This document shows, one piece after another, positions 11,785 through 23,545 of a stretch of DNA of 64,000 nt. Where the stretch lies: NCBI GenBank assembly GCA_009192285.1, contig WBVU01000009.1, positions 1,550,001 to 1,614,000 on the forward strand, written 5' to 3'. Numbering within the stretch: the first letter of the stretch is position 1; every line of letters begins with the position of its first letter. The position numbers were made by a program, and so were the translations under genes. The DNA comes from Morchella semilibera. Taxonomy: Eukaryota; Ascomycota; Pezizomycetes; Pezizales; Morchellaceae. The notes under the pieces are model-generated. The model ran no database searches and had not been told where the DNA came from. It was given only the letters and a program-made list of their open reading frames with translations.

Positions 11785-14700
11785 AAAAGAAAAAGGAAAG
11801 AAAAGAGAAGAAGGAACACTTCGTACTTACTGGTTACTGAACAAGAAGAGTACATGCAATACAAAATACAAATACAATACTATACAAAAACAGTACAAGA
11901 CCAATTACCATCTGAAGGGGCGTTTCGGACGGAACAGGCAATAATTCTAACTACTTCTTCTTCTACCTGCTACTGCTACCTACTTCCTACTACTACTACC
12001 TAGTACCTATTACTACTACTTCAATACTACATCATACACCAGGGAGCGCGCGCGCCCGTTCGCTCGCCTTGCTCGCCCGCGCGAGGCAGACCTATCACTA
12101 CTACTACCACTGCTGCCGTTCTGATTTTTGCGTCTTCTTTTTCTCGGTCTTTTTTTTTTCCTTTGGGTTTGGGGGGATTGGGGGTTGGAGGGTGGTACTT
12201 ACACTGCTGCTGCTGCTAGCTGCTACATACAGTACCTACTGATACTGCTTGCTACTCATTACTTACTACATACAACTTACTTCAACAACAACAACTACTA
12301 CTACTTACTATCTTGGTGGTTGGTGGTTGGTTGGTGGTGGTGCCTCTTCCCTAGAAAATTGTTGCTGTTGCCGCCGTGTCCCAATAATAATAATAAGCCT
12401 TCAATCATCATCGTCGTCATAGCTCCCCGAGAACAGAACATCATCGCAAAAAGTCGGCATTCATTCCTTCCTTCCTACCTATCTGCTACAAACAAGACAA
12501 GACAAGACAAGCGAGGCAGACGAGACAAACGAGACAGACGAGAAAAGACAAGGCAAGGAAAGAATAGACTAAGCCTTCGGAGCTTCAATCTCAATCGCAA
12601 TCTCTCGGTCTCGCTTTTCTTCTTTCGGTCTCCATACTTTCTTCTCCTCTCTCTCTTAGCAATTCACCTTACCACTATAAAGAATACGAAGAAGAACTTC
12701 GAGGCAGCAGTCAGTGCCTGTTTGTCTTTCTTTCTACACCACCTACAGCACATACACCAAGCGGTCAATGACCGGCCGAAGCCCCATCCGCCCATACCAC
12801 CCGTACCACCCGCAACATCACCACTACCAGCACCAGCAGCACCACCCCACCCCCACCATCATCACCAACACCAACACCACAACCACAACCACCGCTAGAA
12901 TGGCTGCCACGTCAATTCACACAAACAACTCCCCCTCCGTCTCCTCCTCAACCTCCTCAGCAGACCGCTACTTCCCAATCACAACCTCCGCCGTCATCCC
13001 CGGGTACGCGCGCAACTCCCCACCACTATCAAACTCCCTCCCCTCAGACTCGTCCTCACTATCAGGCAGCTACCACAGCCACCACCGACATCACCACTTT
13101 GGCCATACTCGCGACAACATGCTGACGATCCGCGCTGTGTCGCCCGACTGCGAGGGACCCGATCACGACGATGGGTACGAAACTGATGACTCCCTAGCCG
13201 CGCAGCACTCGCCGACAACGCCCCCGCGCACCCCAGCGCACACGAGCCGCTTCGACGCACTGGGGATACTTAGTGGCAGCGGCGGTCATCATAGCCACGA
13301 CTCACCAACAGACCCCGTCTCACCCGGCGGCGCGTTCGTAGTCGGCCTCAAGAATCAGAGCTACCACAACCAGGGCGGGTACAGCCAGAGTCGGTTATTG
13401 GGGCGCCCGGCGCTCCCGGGGTTCCCGCCGTTCACGGACCTTAGCATTAGGGGGAAGGACGGCATCAGCACCATGGAGGTAACGCGGAGGAGGGGCACGT
13501 CGCCGACGACAGAGAGGCCGAGTACAATGGAGGTGATACAGGGTCCGATTCATTACCGTAGCTCGCGGTACCGCACGGGGCAAGAGTTTGTACAGGAAGG
13601 TGGCGCAACGTCGGTCGGTTTCCCGTCGACGCAGGCGATGTGTTCGGCGGCAGCGCCGGGGACCCCGGGGTCAAGTGCGTCTACTGCAGGGAAGGTACTG
13701 GTCAAGACGGGGAAGCCGCGGTTTCTGCGCAACCAATCGAGCGTTAGCACGCTCAGTGCGCGCATCAGCGAATCGCCCACGACGATGAGCTCGCCGGTGT
13801 CGCTGGCGCCAGACTCGGGATCTGTCTTTAGGCTGATGAAGGAACTGCGCGGTCGCATGGAGGGCTACGTCGAGTTCCGGGTCGGCGATAACATGGTCTG
13901 GATCAAGGGCTACTGCATCATTAACGAGGACACGGGCCACCTCGTCCATCACCGCGACGAGAACATCGCGGCTAGCACGCCAACGGTCATCATTCCGGAC
14001 CTGCGCGGCTGCCAGGTGAAGGCCACGCACCCGTCGGTGGAGGAGGGCAGCGACGGATTCATAGAGGTGTCGGCGCATACGTCGAATGTCCTCATAAGGC
14101 TGCGTCCGCTGGACGCATCACAGTTTGTGCGTTGGCTGGCGGCACTGCTCTGCTGGCAGCCGATACCGCCAGCGGGACCGCAGAATAAGATGGTGAAACC
14201 ACAGACGCTGGTGCTCACGCAGGAGCGCAAGGTGGACCGACGGCGCAACTCAGACGCAACCCTGTCGAAGGACGCGGCAATCATCAAGGTGGGCAAGATG
14301 CTGCTGTGGCGCAAGGGGGGGCCCACTACGACGCATTCTTCGGCGTCCGGGAGCGGCGGCGGCGGCGGCAGTGGGTCAGGGAAGGGCTCGCATCACTCGG
14401 GGCGTGGGAGTAGGGGAGCTGGCGGCGTCACATGGCAGCAGATATCGTGCACGCTCCAGGAGAATGGCGAGTTTAGGATGTATGCGGAGGCGGATACGAC
14501 GCTGCTGGCGGTCATTATGTTGCAGCAATTGTCGAGGTGCGCCGTCCAGCAGCTCGACCCGAGTATTCTGGACAAGGAGTTCTGCATCGCCGTGTACCCG
14601 CAGTACTCGCAGCTGTCGACGAGCGGGTCCCTGGCCAGACCGGTGTATCTGAGCATCGACAGCCGGATATTGTTTGAGGTGTGGTTCGTCCTGCTGAGGG

Positions 14701-17011
14701 CGTTTACAATGCCGGAGCTGTATGGCCCCGCATGCATGATGCCGTCGGCGTCGTCGTCGGCGGGGAGCTCCCGCGGGCAGCTGGCAGGCATTACAGAGGG
14801 GCAAGATGCCGGCGACGGCCTGGCCGACTCGTACCGGATACAGCGGAGCCTGTTTCTGCGCGTCGTGGAGGCAAAGATCACGATGCCGGGCGGGGGCCTC
14901 GACAGCCTCAAGGAGAACCTGGACTGCTACGCGGAGGTCATCCTCGACGGGGAGGTGCGTGCAAAGACGATGGTGCGCACAAAGACGCACAATCCGTTCT
15001 GGAGGGAGGACTACGAGTTTCCGGATCTGCCGGCGATCTTGTCGGATGTGGGGGTGGTGCTGAAGCAGCGCCATCCGCGGTGGAAGACGAAGGGGTCGGG
15101 TACGGTGACGGGATCTGGAGGCTTTGGGGGCGGGCTGGGGGGCGTTAGTGTCCCCGGGAGCAAGGATGCGGTCATTGGGAGGCTGGATATTTCGGATGAG
15201 CTGAGGTTCGAGACGGATACGGAGGGGTGGTGGCCGCTGATGGCGGTGAATAAGGGGGTGGAGGAGAGGGTTGGGGAGATGTTTTTGAAGATTGGAATGG
15301 AGGAATTGATTGTGCTCATGGCGCATGAGTATAAGGATATCTCAGATGTGCGTATATACCCCCCAATGCTTTCATAGGGTTGTGGTTGTGAATGTGCTAA
15401 TTTATTCTACAGCTCCTTCACAACTTCACCAGTGGCATTACAATGGAAATGGCCCAGGTCATCTCCCCGGACCTCCGCCGCCTCGCCGACACCCTCCTCA
15501 AGATCTACCAAGTCAACGGTAAGGCCAGTGAATGGCTCATGTCCCTCGCTGAAGGCGAAATCGACGGCCTACACAAGGAAACAATACCCATCAGACCAGG
15601 ACTCGGCCGTCACCGCAACTCGGACGAATCCTGTACCTCCGACCAGGACGCACCGCACCCAAGACGTGAGGTGTCCAAGTCGGCGCTGATGGACGCAAAC
15701 ATCCTGTTCCGCGGCAACTCGCTGCTGACGAAGGCGCTGGACTCGCACATGAAACGGCTGGGGAGGGAGTACCTGGAGGAGACGCTCGGCGAGCATCTGT
15801 GGAAGATTGCTGATGACGATACGTATTGCGAGGTGGATCCGGTGCGCATGGAGCCTGGCGAGAACCTGCCGAAGAATTGGAAGGTGCTGATGGGCATTGT
15901 GAATGGCATCTGGAGTAGCATACATAAGAGCCCGGAAAGGTGCCCGATTGAGCTCAGGAGGGTGTTGAAGCATATAAGGGCCTGTGTGGAGGATCGGTAT
16001 GGAGACTTGTTGAAGAGTGTCAGCTATAGCAGTGTGTGTGGATTCTTGTTCCTGCGCTTCTTCTGCCCCGCGATCCTGAACCCGAAGCTATTCGGACTCT
16101 TAAAAGGTACCCCCTCCTCCCCCCCCTCCCTCCAGACTGACCGCCCACTAACGATTCCCCACTCAGACCACCCTGGGGTCCGCGCTCAACGCACCCTCAC
16201 CCTCGTTGCCAAGGCCCTCCAAGGCCTCGCCAACATGACCCCGTTCGGCGTCAAAGAGCCCTGGATGGAGCCTATGAACGAGTTCCTCCATGCAAACACC
16301 ACCGGCCTCCGTGAATTTGTCGACCACCTAACCACGATACCCCCCAACCAGCTCCACGCTCCCGAGACAGTCCCACCATCGTACGCCACACCAATTACAA
16401 TCCTCTCACGCCTCTCCCAGCCCTCGAAAGAGGGCTTTCCCTCTCTCCCATTCCTCATCGACCAGCCGCGCGCTTTCGCCGCCCTCGTCGCAATGTGGCT
16501 GAAGTGGTACCCAATCCATGCCTCAAAGTGTCCCGAGCACCGCATCACCGGCGATCTCGCGCGCTTCCACGAGCTCTGCTGCGATATCGAGAATCGGGTG
16601 CGCGTGTGTGTCGAGAAGGCCGAGTGCGCGGAGCGCCCCAGTAGTAGCTTGTCGGCGCGCTGGGAGGAGGTTGCCGAGAAGGCGACGGGGAGTCCGGTGA
16701 TGGGGCCCGGGGGAGGGCAGGTTTTGACTATGTTTCCCTTGACATCGAAGGCGCATCGCATTGTGGGGTTGCCGTCGGTGGTGGGGGGCGGCGGTGCAGG
16801 GAGGGGCGGCGTCGGCGGTGTGGTTGGCGGTGTGAACGGTGCGGGGGAGGACGACGGGGGGTATAGTTATAGGGGGATCGAGTATGCGGCGGGGGGACAA
16901 GGACAGGGCGGGCATAGGTCAAAGAGTAAATTCATGAGCGGGTTTGTGGGCGGCATAAAGAAAAAGGTCAAGTCGAAGACATATGCGGGTGTGGATCATG
17001 ATGAGGTATGA
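11633..17011 (+). CDS. BUD2: Ras GTPase-activating protein with PH-like and C2 domains (BUD2-like)
   Basis: GTPase-activating protein for a small Ras-type GTPase. The PH-C2-RasGAP order fits the BUD2 group, which acts on Rsr1/Bud1 in cell polarity. Proposed exons are 11633-11712, 12749-15347, 15413-16106 and 16167-17011, giving about 1405 aa. The last three are well supported. The first, 26.7-codon exon rests on a GTGAGG donor and an in-frame pyrimidine-rich acceptor. Without it, translation would start at ATG 12768 (about 1,371 aa) or 12900. The N-terminal 350 residues are Ser/His/Thr-rich. A PH-like segment lies near residues 384-500 and a C2 segment (LFLRVVEAKI...NPFWREDYEF) near 728-804. 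The RasGAP domain starts after 894, with the arginine-finger region (FRGNSLLTKALD) near 990 and the signature FLFLRFFCPAILNPKLFGL near 1105. The C-terminus is Gly-rich then Lys-rich. The third intron is 60 nt, a multiple of three, so the frame reads through it. Confidence 0.85.
11713..12748 (+). other. probable long leader intron of the RasGAP gene
   Basis: Begins GTGAGG and ends CCTACAG after a pyrimidine tract. It joins a 26-codon first exon in frame to the main exon. It contains an A-run of about 27 bases (11754-11780), GC-rich CGCGCG at 12046-12056 and repeated CTGCTA/ACTACT triplets. At about 1,036 nt it is far longer than the other introns here. The alternative is that the whole stretch is untranslated leader with a small uORF at 11633. 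Confidence 0.45.
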
Positions 17012-17061
17012 TGAACGGCCGTTGGGTGGAAAAAAGTTTTTTTTTTTTTTACATTTTTTTT

Positions 17062-17112
17062 TACTACCATTACTACTACTACTGCTGCTGTTATTACTAT
17101 TGCTGCTGCTGC
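17062..17112. repeat. (TAC/TGC)n triplet repeat
   Basis: Tandem ACT and GCT triplets just downstream of the RasGAP stop codon. Confidence 0.8.
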
Positions 17113-17667
17113 GTTATATAGCGTTCTTATTTTATCCTATTGTAGTATTGAGACTCTTACGGTCTGGTCCTTTCTTTATTCTTTTTCTCCTTTTTTTGTT
17201 TATGGCTGTACCCCCTTTCCTTTCCTTTTCCTTTTTTTTCTTTATATATACTCCCTCTCTGGCGTGCAATGTGGGGGTTCCACTATCCAAAAGTGAATTT
17301 CTTCTGCCCCTCTTTCTTTTGTCAATCTACTTACCACCAGCACTCACCACTACTTGAGTTCTACCACATTTTTCCTTATATCTTTTTTTTTGTTTCAGGC
17401 TGGTTTTTCTTCTCTGGGATTTCTTTGTTGGTTAGCTTTTTAGTTTTAATTTTTTTTTTCCTTTTTTTTTTGCACGTTACGGCCGGGGGGGGGGGGGGGA
17501 GGGAGGGCGGGGTAAATTTTATCAGGAGTTTGTATTTATGAGGGTGGTTTCTCATTTTTTCTATTCTTATTTATATTTATATATATATATTGCTTTCGTT
17601 TTTTTCCCTCCTATTACTACTGTATTTTATCACATCGTCTCCTTTGTTTACGTCTAAAAAGGGTCCT

Positions 17668-17745
17668 CTTCTCTCTCTCTCTCTCCCTCTCTCTCTCTCC
17701 CTCCCTCTCTCACTCACTCACTCTCACTCTCACTCTCGCTTCTTG
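17668..17745. repeat. (CT)n and (CACT)n microsatellite
   Basis: CT dinucleotides grading into CACTCACTCTCACT units. Confidence 0.9.
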
Positions 17746-19301
17746 TCCCTTTTCTTTCTTTTATCACTATTATATCGGGTGGGTGGGTGGGGCGGGGGGG
17801 GGGGCGGATACTGGAGTATATTCTTTTTTTTTTTCCCATTTTTTTTTTTTTTTTTTTGCAGGCGGCTTTTTTTTTTTTTTACTTTTTAGCTTTTCCGTGG
17901 GTGGCTTTTGCAATTGGAATTGGGATTGGAGCGGGAGATTAGGGTCATGTTATGAGGTATGGGTGAATGGGTTTTTTTTTATATGGGCTTTCTCTCTTTA
18001 TATATATTGTGTTGTGTTGTGTGGTGGTGGTGGGACTAGGGGGGGGTGGGGAGGTGGGACTGGGGGGTAATGGTAGTTTAATTGATCATCTCGTCTCGTC
18101 TAGCCATGCATTCAACATTTTTTCTGGGGGGGGGGGGGGAGGGCGTTTTTTTATATATATATATAGCTGTACTCGCTCGCTCGCTCGGTGGGCGGGTTCT
18201 GGGGAATAAGGGTACAAATACAAATAATTACATAGTTGGTTTGGCTACAACGGAATGGGCTTGGTTAGTGCCGCAACCACCGCCATACGGCCTGCTTTAG
18301 TCAGTATATATACTGCCCGGGCCTTGCGGCGTCTACGAATCCCCCCCGCCTACTGTACTCCTACTACTCTGCTGCTGGTGATGATGATGACGATGGCGAT
18401 GGTGACGATGGTGGCGATGTAAGGCGGTAGTGAATAAGGGATGACAGCTTACCACGGCTTGATTGCCAAGACCCGAGTGATGGGGCGTGACCGGGTAATT
18501 GCTACACCTGGGGGGGGGGAGGCTCTGTTTGTTTTCTGGGTGCGTCACTGCTCATCACTCGGCGCGGGACATACCGGGTGGGCGGGTCCGTCCCCTGCTG
18601 GTTCTGTCGCAGGAAGGAGGGGTTGCGCTGGTGGCGTGCGTGTTGGGTTTCGGTGGGGGGTTTGTGTCCTTTTGTTTCCCCCCCTTTTTTTACGGCGAGG
18701 CATACACTGTGGTTGGGGGGCGTGGGGGCTGTGTGTGGGTACATGTAGGTAAAGGGACGCCACAAGAGGAGGTTGTGTTTCCTCGTCGCGCGTAAGCTTG
18801 CTTTTGGGTTAGGTACTTGCTTTTGGTGGTGCCTATTTGCCCGGGTAGGATCTTCTGGGTGGTGTGTCGAAAGGTTTCTGGCTTACTCTGCTATGTAGGT
18901 GTAGCGACACTGGGGTACCAAGGCTACGGCCTCATCTGTCATGCACAGCCTGTGCAGTAGATCGGGCACTGAAAGCCAGAAGTGTGTATGCGCTGGGAGG
19001 GCTCACGAATGGGGATGTCTTATGAGATGGGATCACCAGATATCACTCGAGTGTTGGTGACCATTTGAGACGGGGTTATTATTTGTTTATTTGTACCTCA
19101 TATATCTGAGACGGGGGTATAGAGAGAGGTCCTTGGTTCTGGTTATGGGTTTGCTGGTGATGCTGTAAAGGGGCTTTTGGTACTGTGGGCTGCTGTGGGC
19201 TTTGGTGCTTTGTAGGGTTCGGTTTTAGACCCCCGTACGTATGTTGTTCATGGGCAGAGGGCAAGGTTCTGTGGTAGAATGGAATACTTATATATATAGG
19301 A

Positions 19302-19339
19302 CTTGCAATTGTTCGTATATTCCATTAAACAATTGCAAG
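19302..19339. other. perfect 12-bp inverted repeat
   Basis: CTTGCAATTGTT and its exact complement AACAATTGCAAG are separated by 14 bases. It lies about 260 bp upstream of the thymidylate kinase start codon. The role is unknown: a small hairpin element or a regulatory palindrome. Confidence 0.6.
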
Positions 19340-19595
19340 CTTCTGTCGGCATGTCTTGATTACCCAAGACCGCAAAACAACCTTATCCCAATACTTCATC
19401 ACTGGTCCCGTCCAGGATAACTAGCAATTATAATCCTACATCCCCCTCCCAATCAGGACGCCCCGAATCCCCCCAATCACCGATCCCAGAGCTCCAGAGC
19501 AGGGTAACCTCCTGTGTCTCAATAGCTCTTGAACCTCAAACATCATCGAGACATCATCAAATCAATATTAATATCTACATATACAGGATTCTAAA

Positions 19596-20314
19596 ATGGA
19601 GACCCCCTCGAGCGCCCCCACTCCTCCCCGCGGAACCCTCATAGCCATCGAAGGCCTCGACCGCGCCGGGAAATCCACACAATGCGCCCTCCTCGTCGAG
19701 CGCCTGAAACAAGCCGGGCACCAAGTGCGCCTGCAAAAGTTCCCAGGTACTGCCACCCCCCGGCCGGCCCCCCGTGAATCTTGCTAACACGGATTACAGA
19801 CCGCACGACCACCATCGGAACGCTGATAAACACCTACCTGACCAGCACGACCGCCGACATCGACGCCCACACCATCCACCTCCTCTTCAGCGCCAACCGG
19901 TGGGAGCTCTCGTCGTCCATCCGCGCCGACATCGCCGCCGGCACAACAGTGGTCCTGGACCGCTACGTGTACTCGGGGGTTGTGTTCAGCGCGGCCGCAA
20001 AGGGGCTCGACTACGAGTACTGCCGCGGGCCCGAGGTCGGGCTGCCGCGCCCCGACGTCGTCGTGTTCATGGACATTGACGAGGGGGAGGCGGCGCGGCG
20101 CGGCGGCTTCGGCCAGGAGCGCTATGAGGTCCTCCATGTCCAGAGGGATGTCAGGAGGATGTTTGAGCGGGTGAGGGCCGACGAGAGGGACGCGGGCGAT
20201 TGGGAGGTTGTGGATGCGGGCGCGGGGGTGGAGGTTGTGGCGGAGAGGGTGTGGACGGGGGTGGAGAGGGGGGTGGAGTTTGCGAGGGGGAATGGGCTGA
20301 GGAGTATTGGGTGA
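19596..20314 (+). CDS. CDC8: thymidylate kinase (dTMP kinase)
   Basis: Phosphorylates dTMP to dTDP with ATP, an essential step of dTTP synthesis. Exons are 19596-19746 and 19800-20314, giving 221 aa, close to the 216 aa of yeast Cdc8. The 53-nt intron interrupts codon 51 and ends GGATTACAG. The P-loop GLDRAGKST occupies residues 20-28. Its arginine at position 23 is the feature of type I (eukaryotic) thymidylate kinases. The D104-R-Y motif follows (DRYVYSG 104-110), and a lid-like RRGGFGQERYE segment lies near 150. The C-terminal third is rich in Val/Gly/Glu. COQ3 follows in the same direction after 388 bp. There is no sign of truncation. Confidence 0.95.
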
Positions 20315-20702
20315 GGGTTTTCTACGTGGGTTTTTTTTTATTGTCTTTGTTCTTGTTTTTGTAGATATTAGAATTGATAGATTCTCACGATGATATGTTT
20401 GGCATCCCCGAGTGAAACTGAACTGAGACATGGCCAAATCGAGACATATGAACCGTCACATTTCACTTGTCTGCCTCTTTAACCCCCATCCAGGAAGCCG
20501 CAAAAAACAAAAAACAAACTAAAATACCAGAATCAGTCTCATATTTCCCCTCATTTCAAAACCGTAGACACCACCCAGGGTTAGGGGTCCATCGTCACAC
20601 TTCAGCAGGCAGATAACCAACTACGCCGATAAGGATATTTCCCCACCACCATAACAACCTTTTTTTTTATACCTCCACCAAACACCAAACACCAAAAACA
20701 CA
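20315..20702. promoter_or_regulatory. intergenic region between CDC8 and COQ3
   Basis: 388 bp between tandem genes. It has a T-run at 20330, an A-rich stretch near 20510, and CACCAAACACCAAA repeats just before the COQ3 ATG. It must hold the CDC8 3' end and the COQ3 promoter. No clear TATA box is visible. Confidence 0.5.
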
Positions 20703-21618
20703 ATGGCATCACGGCTCCTCCGCCAGCTCCCCCGCCCGCCCCTCCGGCACCCCCTCACCCCGACCTCCACCCTCTTCACCCGCCCCCACAGCACCACCGT
20801 GGACCCCACCGAGATCTCACACTTTGACGGCCTGGCCAGCACCTGGTGGGACCCGCACGGCCCCTCGCGCCTCCTCCACCTCATGAACCCCATCCGCCTG
20901 CAATTCATCCGCTCCTGCCTCCGCCGCGGCGCCCCTGCCCCCGCCGCCGCCGCCGCCGCCCCCGGACTGCAATACCTGGACATTGGCTGCGGCGGCGGCA
21001 TCCTCGCCGAGGCGCTCGCCCGCCTCCCCGGCACCCGCAGCGTCCTCGGCGTCGACGCCAGCGGCGGCGTCCTCGCCGTGGCAGAGGCCCACAGACGCAC
21101 CGACCCGGCCCTGGCGGCAAAGCTGAAATACGTAAACTCGACGATCGAGGGCCTGGCCGACGCCGCGGACGTGGCGGGCGGGTTCGACGTGGTGCGTTAC
21201 CTACTACTACTACTACTGCTGCTGCTCCCAGGCTAACTAGCGAAACCAGGTCACGATGATGGAGGTGATCGAGCACGTCCCGCACCCGCACGCATTCCTC
21301 TACCACGCCATGGCGCACGTCCGCCCCGGCGGGTGGCTGTGCGTGTCGACCATCTCGCGCTCGTGGATCTCGTACCTGACCACCGTGCTCGTGGCCGAGG
21401 ACGTGCTGCGCATTGTCCCGCGCGGAACACACGACTGGAAAAAGTACATTGATGCCGAGGAGCTCCAGGGCTTCTTCCGCGCACAGCGCGGCTGGGCCGC
21501 GGACCCCGGAATGGTCACCATGGGGTGCATGTATCTGCCCGGCATCGGGTGGAGGGAGGTTAAGGGCGGGGAGAGGGTGGGGAATTATTTCTTTGGCGTG
21601 AGGAGGGATTTGGTGTAG
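20703..21618 (+). CDS. COQ3: ubiquinone biosynthesis O-methyltransferase, mitochondrial
   Basis: SAM-dependent O-methyltransferase of coenzyme Q synthesis (COQ3/UbiG family), expected in the mitochondrial matrix as part of the CoQ synthesis complex. Exons are 20703-21191 and 21250-21618, giving 285 aa. The 58-nt intron begins GTGCGT and joins FDV to VTMMEVIEHV, the family's post-II motif. The N-terminal ~30 residues are Arg/Ser/Thr-rich without acidic residues, as in a mitochondrial presequence. They lead into DPTEISHFDGLASTWWDPHG, the typical start of the mature enzyme. SAM motif I, YLDIGCGGGIL, is near residues 90-100. The first exon is very GC-rich with Pro/Arg runs. The gene is convergent with the BRE2-like gene 337 bp away. 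Confidence 0.95.
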
Positions 21619-21955
21619 TTGGGTTTTTTTTTTTTTTTTTTTTTTATATAAAGCTTTATTGATGGGGTAATGATACTTTTGGCTTCTTTTCTCTCTCTCT
21701 CTCTCTCTCTTCTGTGGTGTCTCAAATTGGTGTTTGTGTATGATTCTCTTTTTTTTTTATTTATTATTATTTTTTGAGACTATCTCTGAATTACACACTA
21801 CAAAAAAAAGCCATACAAAAAAAACCAGAAAAGAATTGCTTTCCTCGTGCCAAAAAATAACGTCCAATAACACCCTTTAAACTAGAATTAAAGGAAGAAG
21901 AAAAAAAAAGAAACACAAAATCCAATCCCATCTGATCTAGCCCTCCTCTTCTTCC
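21619..21955. terminator. convergent 3' intergenic region
   Basis: 337 bp between the COQ3 stop (+) and the BRE2 stop (-). It has a T-run of about 20 bases at 21625-21645, a (CT)n run near 21690-21709 and A-rich sequence at 21800-21920. It probably supplies the poly(A) regions of both genes. Confidence 0.5.
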
Positions 21956-23545
21956 CTACTCATCCTCCATCACCATCTCCTTAATCTCCTCCTTAACCTG
22001 CACTGGCGCCGCCGCTGCCGCCACCGCCGTGGGCCCCGGCCCCTCAAACAGCAGATGCACCTCATCCACCATATCCCACAACACATCCTCCGCAATCTGT
22101 TCCGGGTAGCGCTCGCATATCGGCCTGCACCCCTCCTCCTTGAGCCCCCGCGGCGGGCACCACCACTCGGGCCCATAGTTTGTATCCACGACGCCCCCGC
22201 GAAACACCGACACCGCCGGGTAGTACCCCAGGGACCCGTCGTCGAGCTCCCTCCCGCCAATGACGGGCGAGGGCCGCGAGGCCGGCGGCAAAAAGGCATA
22301 CAGGTCCTCCCAGGGCGTGCCGACATACTCGCCGTTCTTGTAGACCTTTATGCAGCTGCCGGGCAGGGTCTTTGGCGGCGCAGACGGCCTCGTCCCCGGG
22401 GACGGGTTCATGAGCTCCTCCATGTCCTTTGTGGGCTGGTACTCAAACTGCTCGTACCACAGCTGGTTCTTGTACCTGATTGGGATGCGGTCGCGGATGA
22501 TATCTGCGCTCCTCGCCACGGGATCCGTGCTCAGCGCGCGCTGCACCTCCAGCGACGGCAGCGTGATCCGCAGCCCGATCACGTCGCCAGTCACAAAGTC
22601 CGCGTTGAGGAAGTCCTTGGGCCGGCTCATGTGCACCTTCTGGCCGCTCGCGTCGCGGATGCCGTACGAGTGTCCGTCGAAGCCGACAGGGGCGTCGAGG
22701 GGCGCTTCGCGCCGCGCCCACCCAACACGCACGTGCCCGTTGGGACCGGGGCCCGTGGGCACGATGCCCCGAAGGATCTTGCACTCGTAGTACCAGTCGC
22801 CTTCGCGGACGCCGACATTGGCGCGCGCCATACGCCAGCCTTTGGAGGTTGTAATGGCCGTGCCGGGGGCGTTGACGTATACTTGCGCGTTCATGTCTTC
22901 GTAGTTGATGCGTGGGGTGAAGGGCTCATACTCTGACTGGCGGTATGTCACTGTCGGGAGTAGTCTTGACGCCTCGCAGGGGACGTAGCGGAAGCCGCGA
23001 CGGTTGAGCGCGCTGGTATCAATCAGTCAATTGCCCTGCCACTGAGCCGGGGGAGGGGGGAGGGGGGGAGAGGGGAGGGGGAGGGGAACTAACTGGTCAT
23101 TAACCATATAGAACTCCTCCGGCAAATCCGGGATCTCCGTGATCGACATTGTGGGCGGCGCCCGATGTCCATAGTAGTCCTGCTCCTTCGGGGGCGGCAG
23201 GCGCCAGCGATTCAGCGTTGGCCAGCTCGTCGCGTTGGACATGGCCGCGCCGGGGGTGTTGTGACCCGTGTGCTTCCCCGAGGTTGTTCCGCCGGCGGTG
23301 TTTGTAGTACTTCCTGGATTCGTTGAGGTTATGCCATTAAGTGAGGAGGCCTCCTTCTTCTTCCAGGAGTCCTTCTTTTCACGGGGCTGCTTGCTGCGCG
23401 AGGGGATGAGGGCATCTGAGGCGTCTTCAGGCACAGAGGGGCGCTTTTGGGGGACTGAGGAGGAGAGAGTGGTGGTGGCAGCGGTGGTGGTGGTGGTGGT
23501 GGTGGGGGAGGGAGAGGAGGGGATGTCGAGCATGGGGATATCCAT
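21956..23545 (-). CDS. BRE2: BRE2/ASH2-type SPRY protein, COMPASS histone H3K4 methyltransferase subunit
   Basis: Subunit of the Set1/COMPASS complex that methylates histone H3 lysine 4 in the nucleus. On the minus strand the exons are 23545-23094 and 23012-21956, giving 502 aa. The 81-nt intron begins GTTAGT, is almost pure C/T and ends ACCAG. The N-terminal ~110 residues are Ser/Thr/Pro-rich with a basic stretch (SKQPREKKDSWKKK) that could be a nuclear signal. A bipartite SPRY region starts near residue 205 (GWRMARANVGVREGDWYYECKILRG) and contains HVRVGWARREAPLDAPVGFDGHSYGIRD in two adjoining pieces. The later segment CIKVYKNGEYVGTPWEDLYAFLPPAS is the usual second half of ASH2/BRE2 SPRY folds. 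The C-terminus is Ala/Glu-rich. The start at 23545 is the only upstream ATG in frame. Confidence 0.92.

Larger units (their letters stand above)
17012..19595. other. gene-free spacer: RasGAP 3' region and CDC8 upstream region
   Basis: Strongly T-rich 3' flank with triplet repeats (17062-17112), (CT)n/(CACT)n tracts (17668-17745), G-runs near 17486, 17795 and 18127, and AT repeats. A perfect 12-bp hairpin lies at 19302-19339. No coding region is supported. Confidence 0.6.

Noticed and set aside
12128-12898. 256-codon open frame upstream of the RasGAP exon
   Set aside because: Low-complexity Leu/Phe then His/Pro-rich translation of leader or intron repeats, in a different frame from the real exon, with no coding character.
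14376-15326. 316-codon open frame on the minus strand
   Set aside because: It lies antisense to the RasGAP exon, has Arg/His-rich composition from GC-rich codon complement, and shows no domain. It is a shadow frame.
22055-22936. 293-codon open frame on the plus strand
   Set aside because: It is antisense to the BRE2 SPRY exon, whose sequence is clearly conserved in the other orientation.
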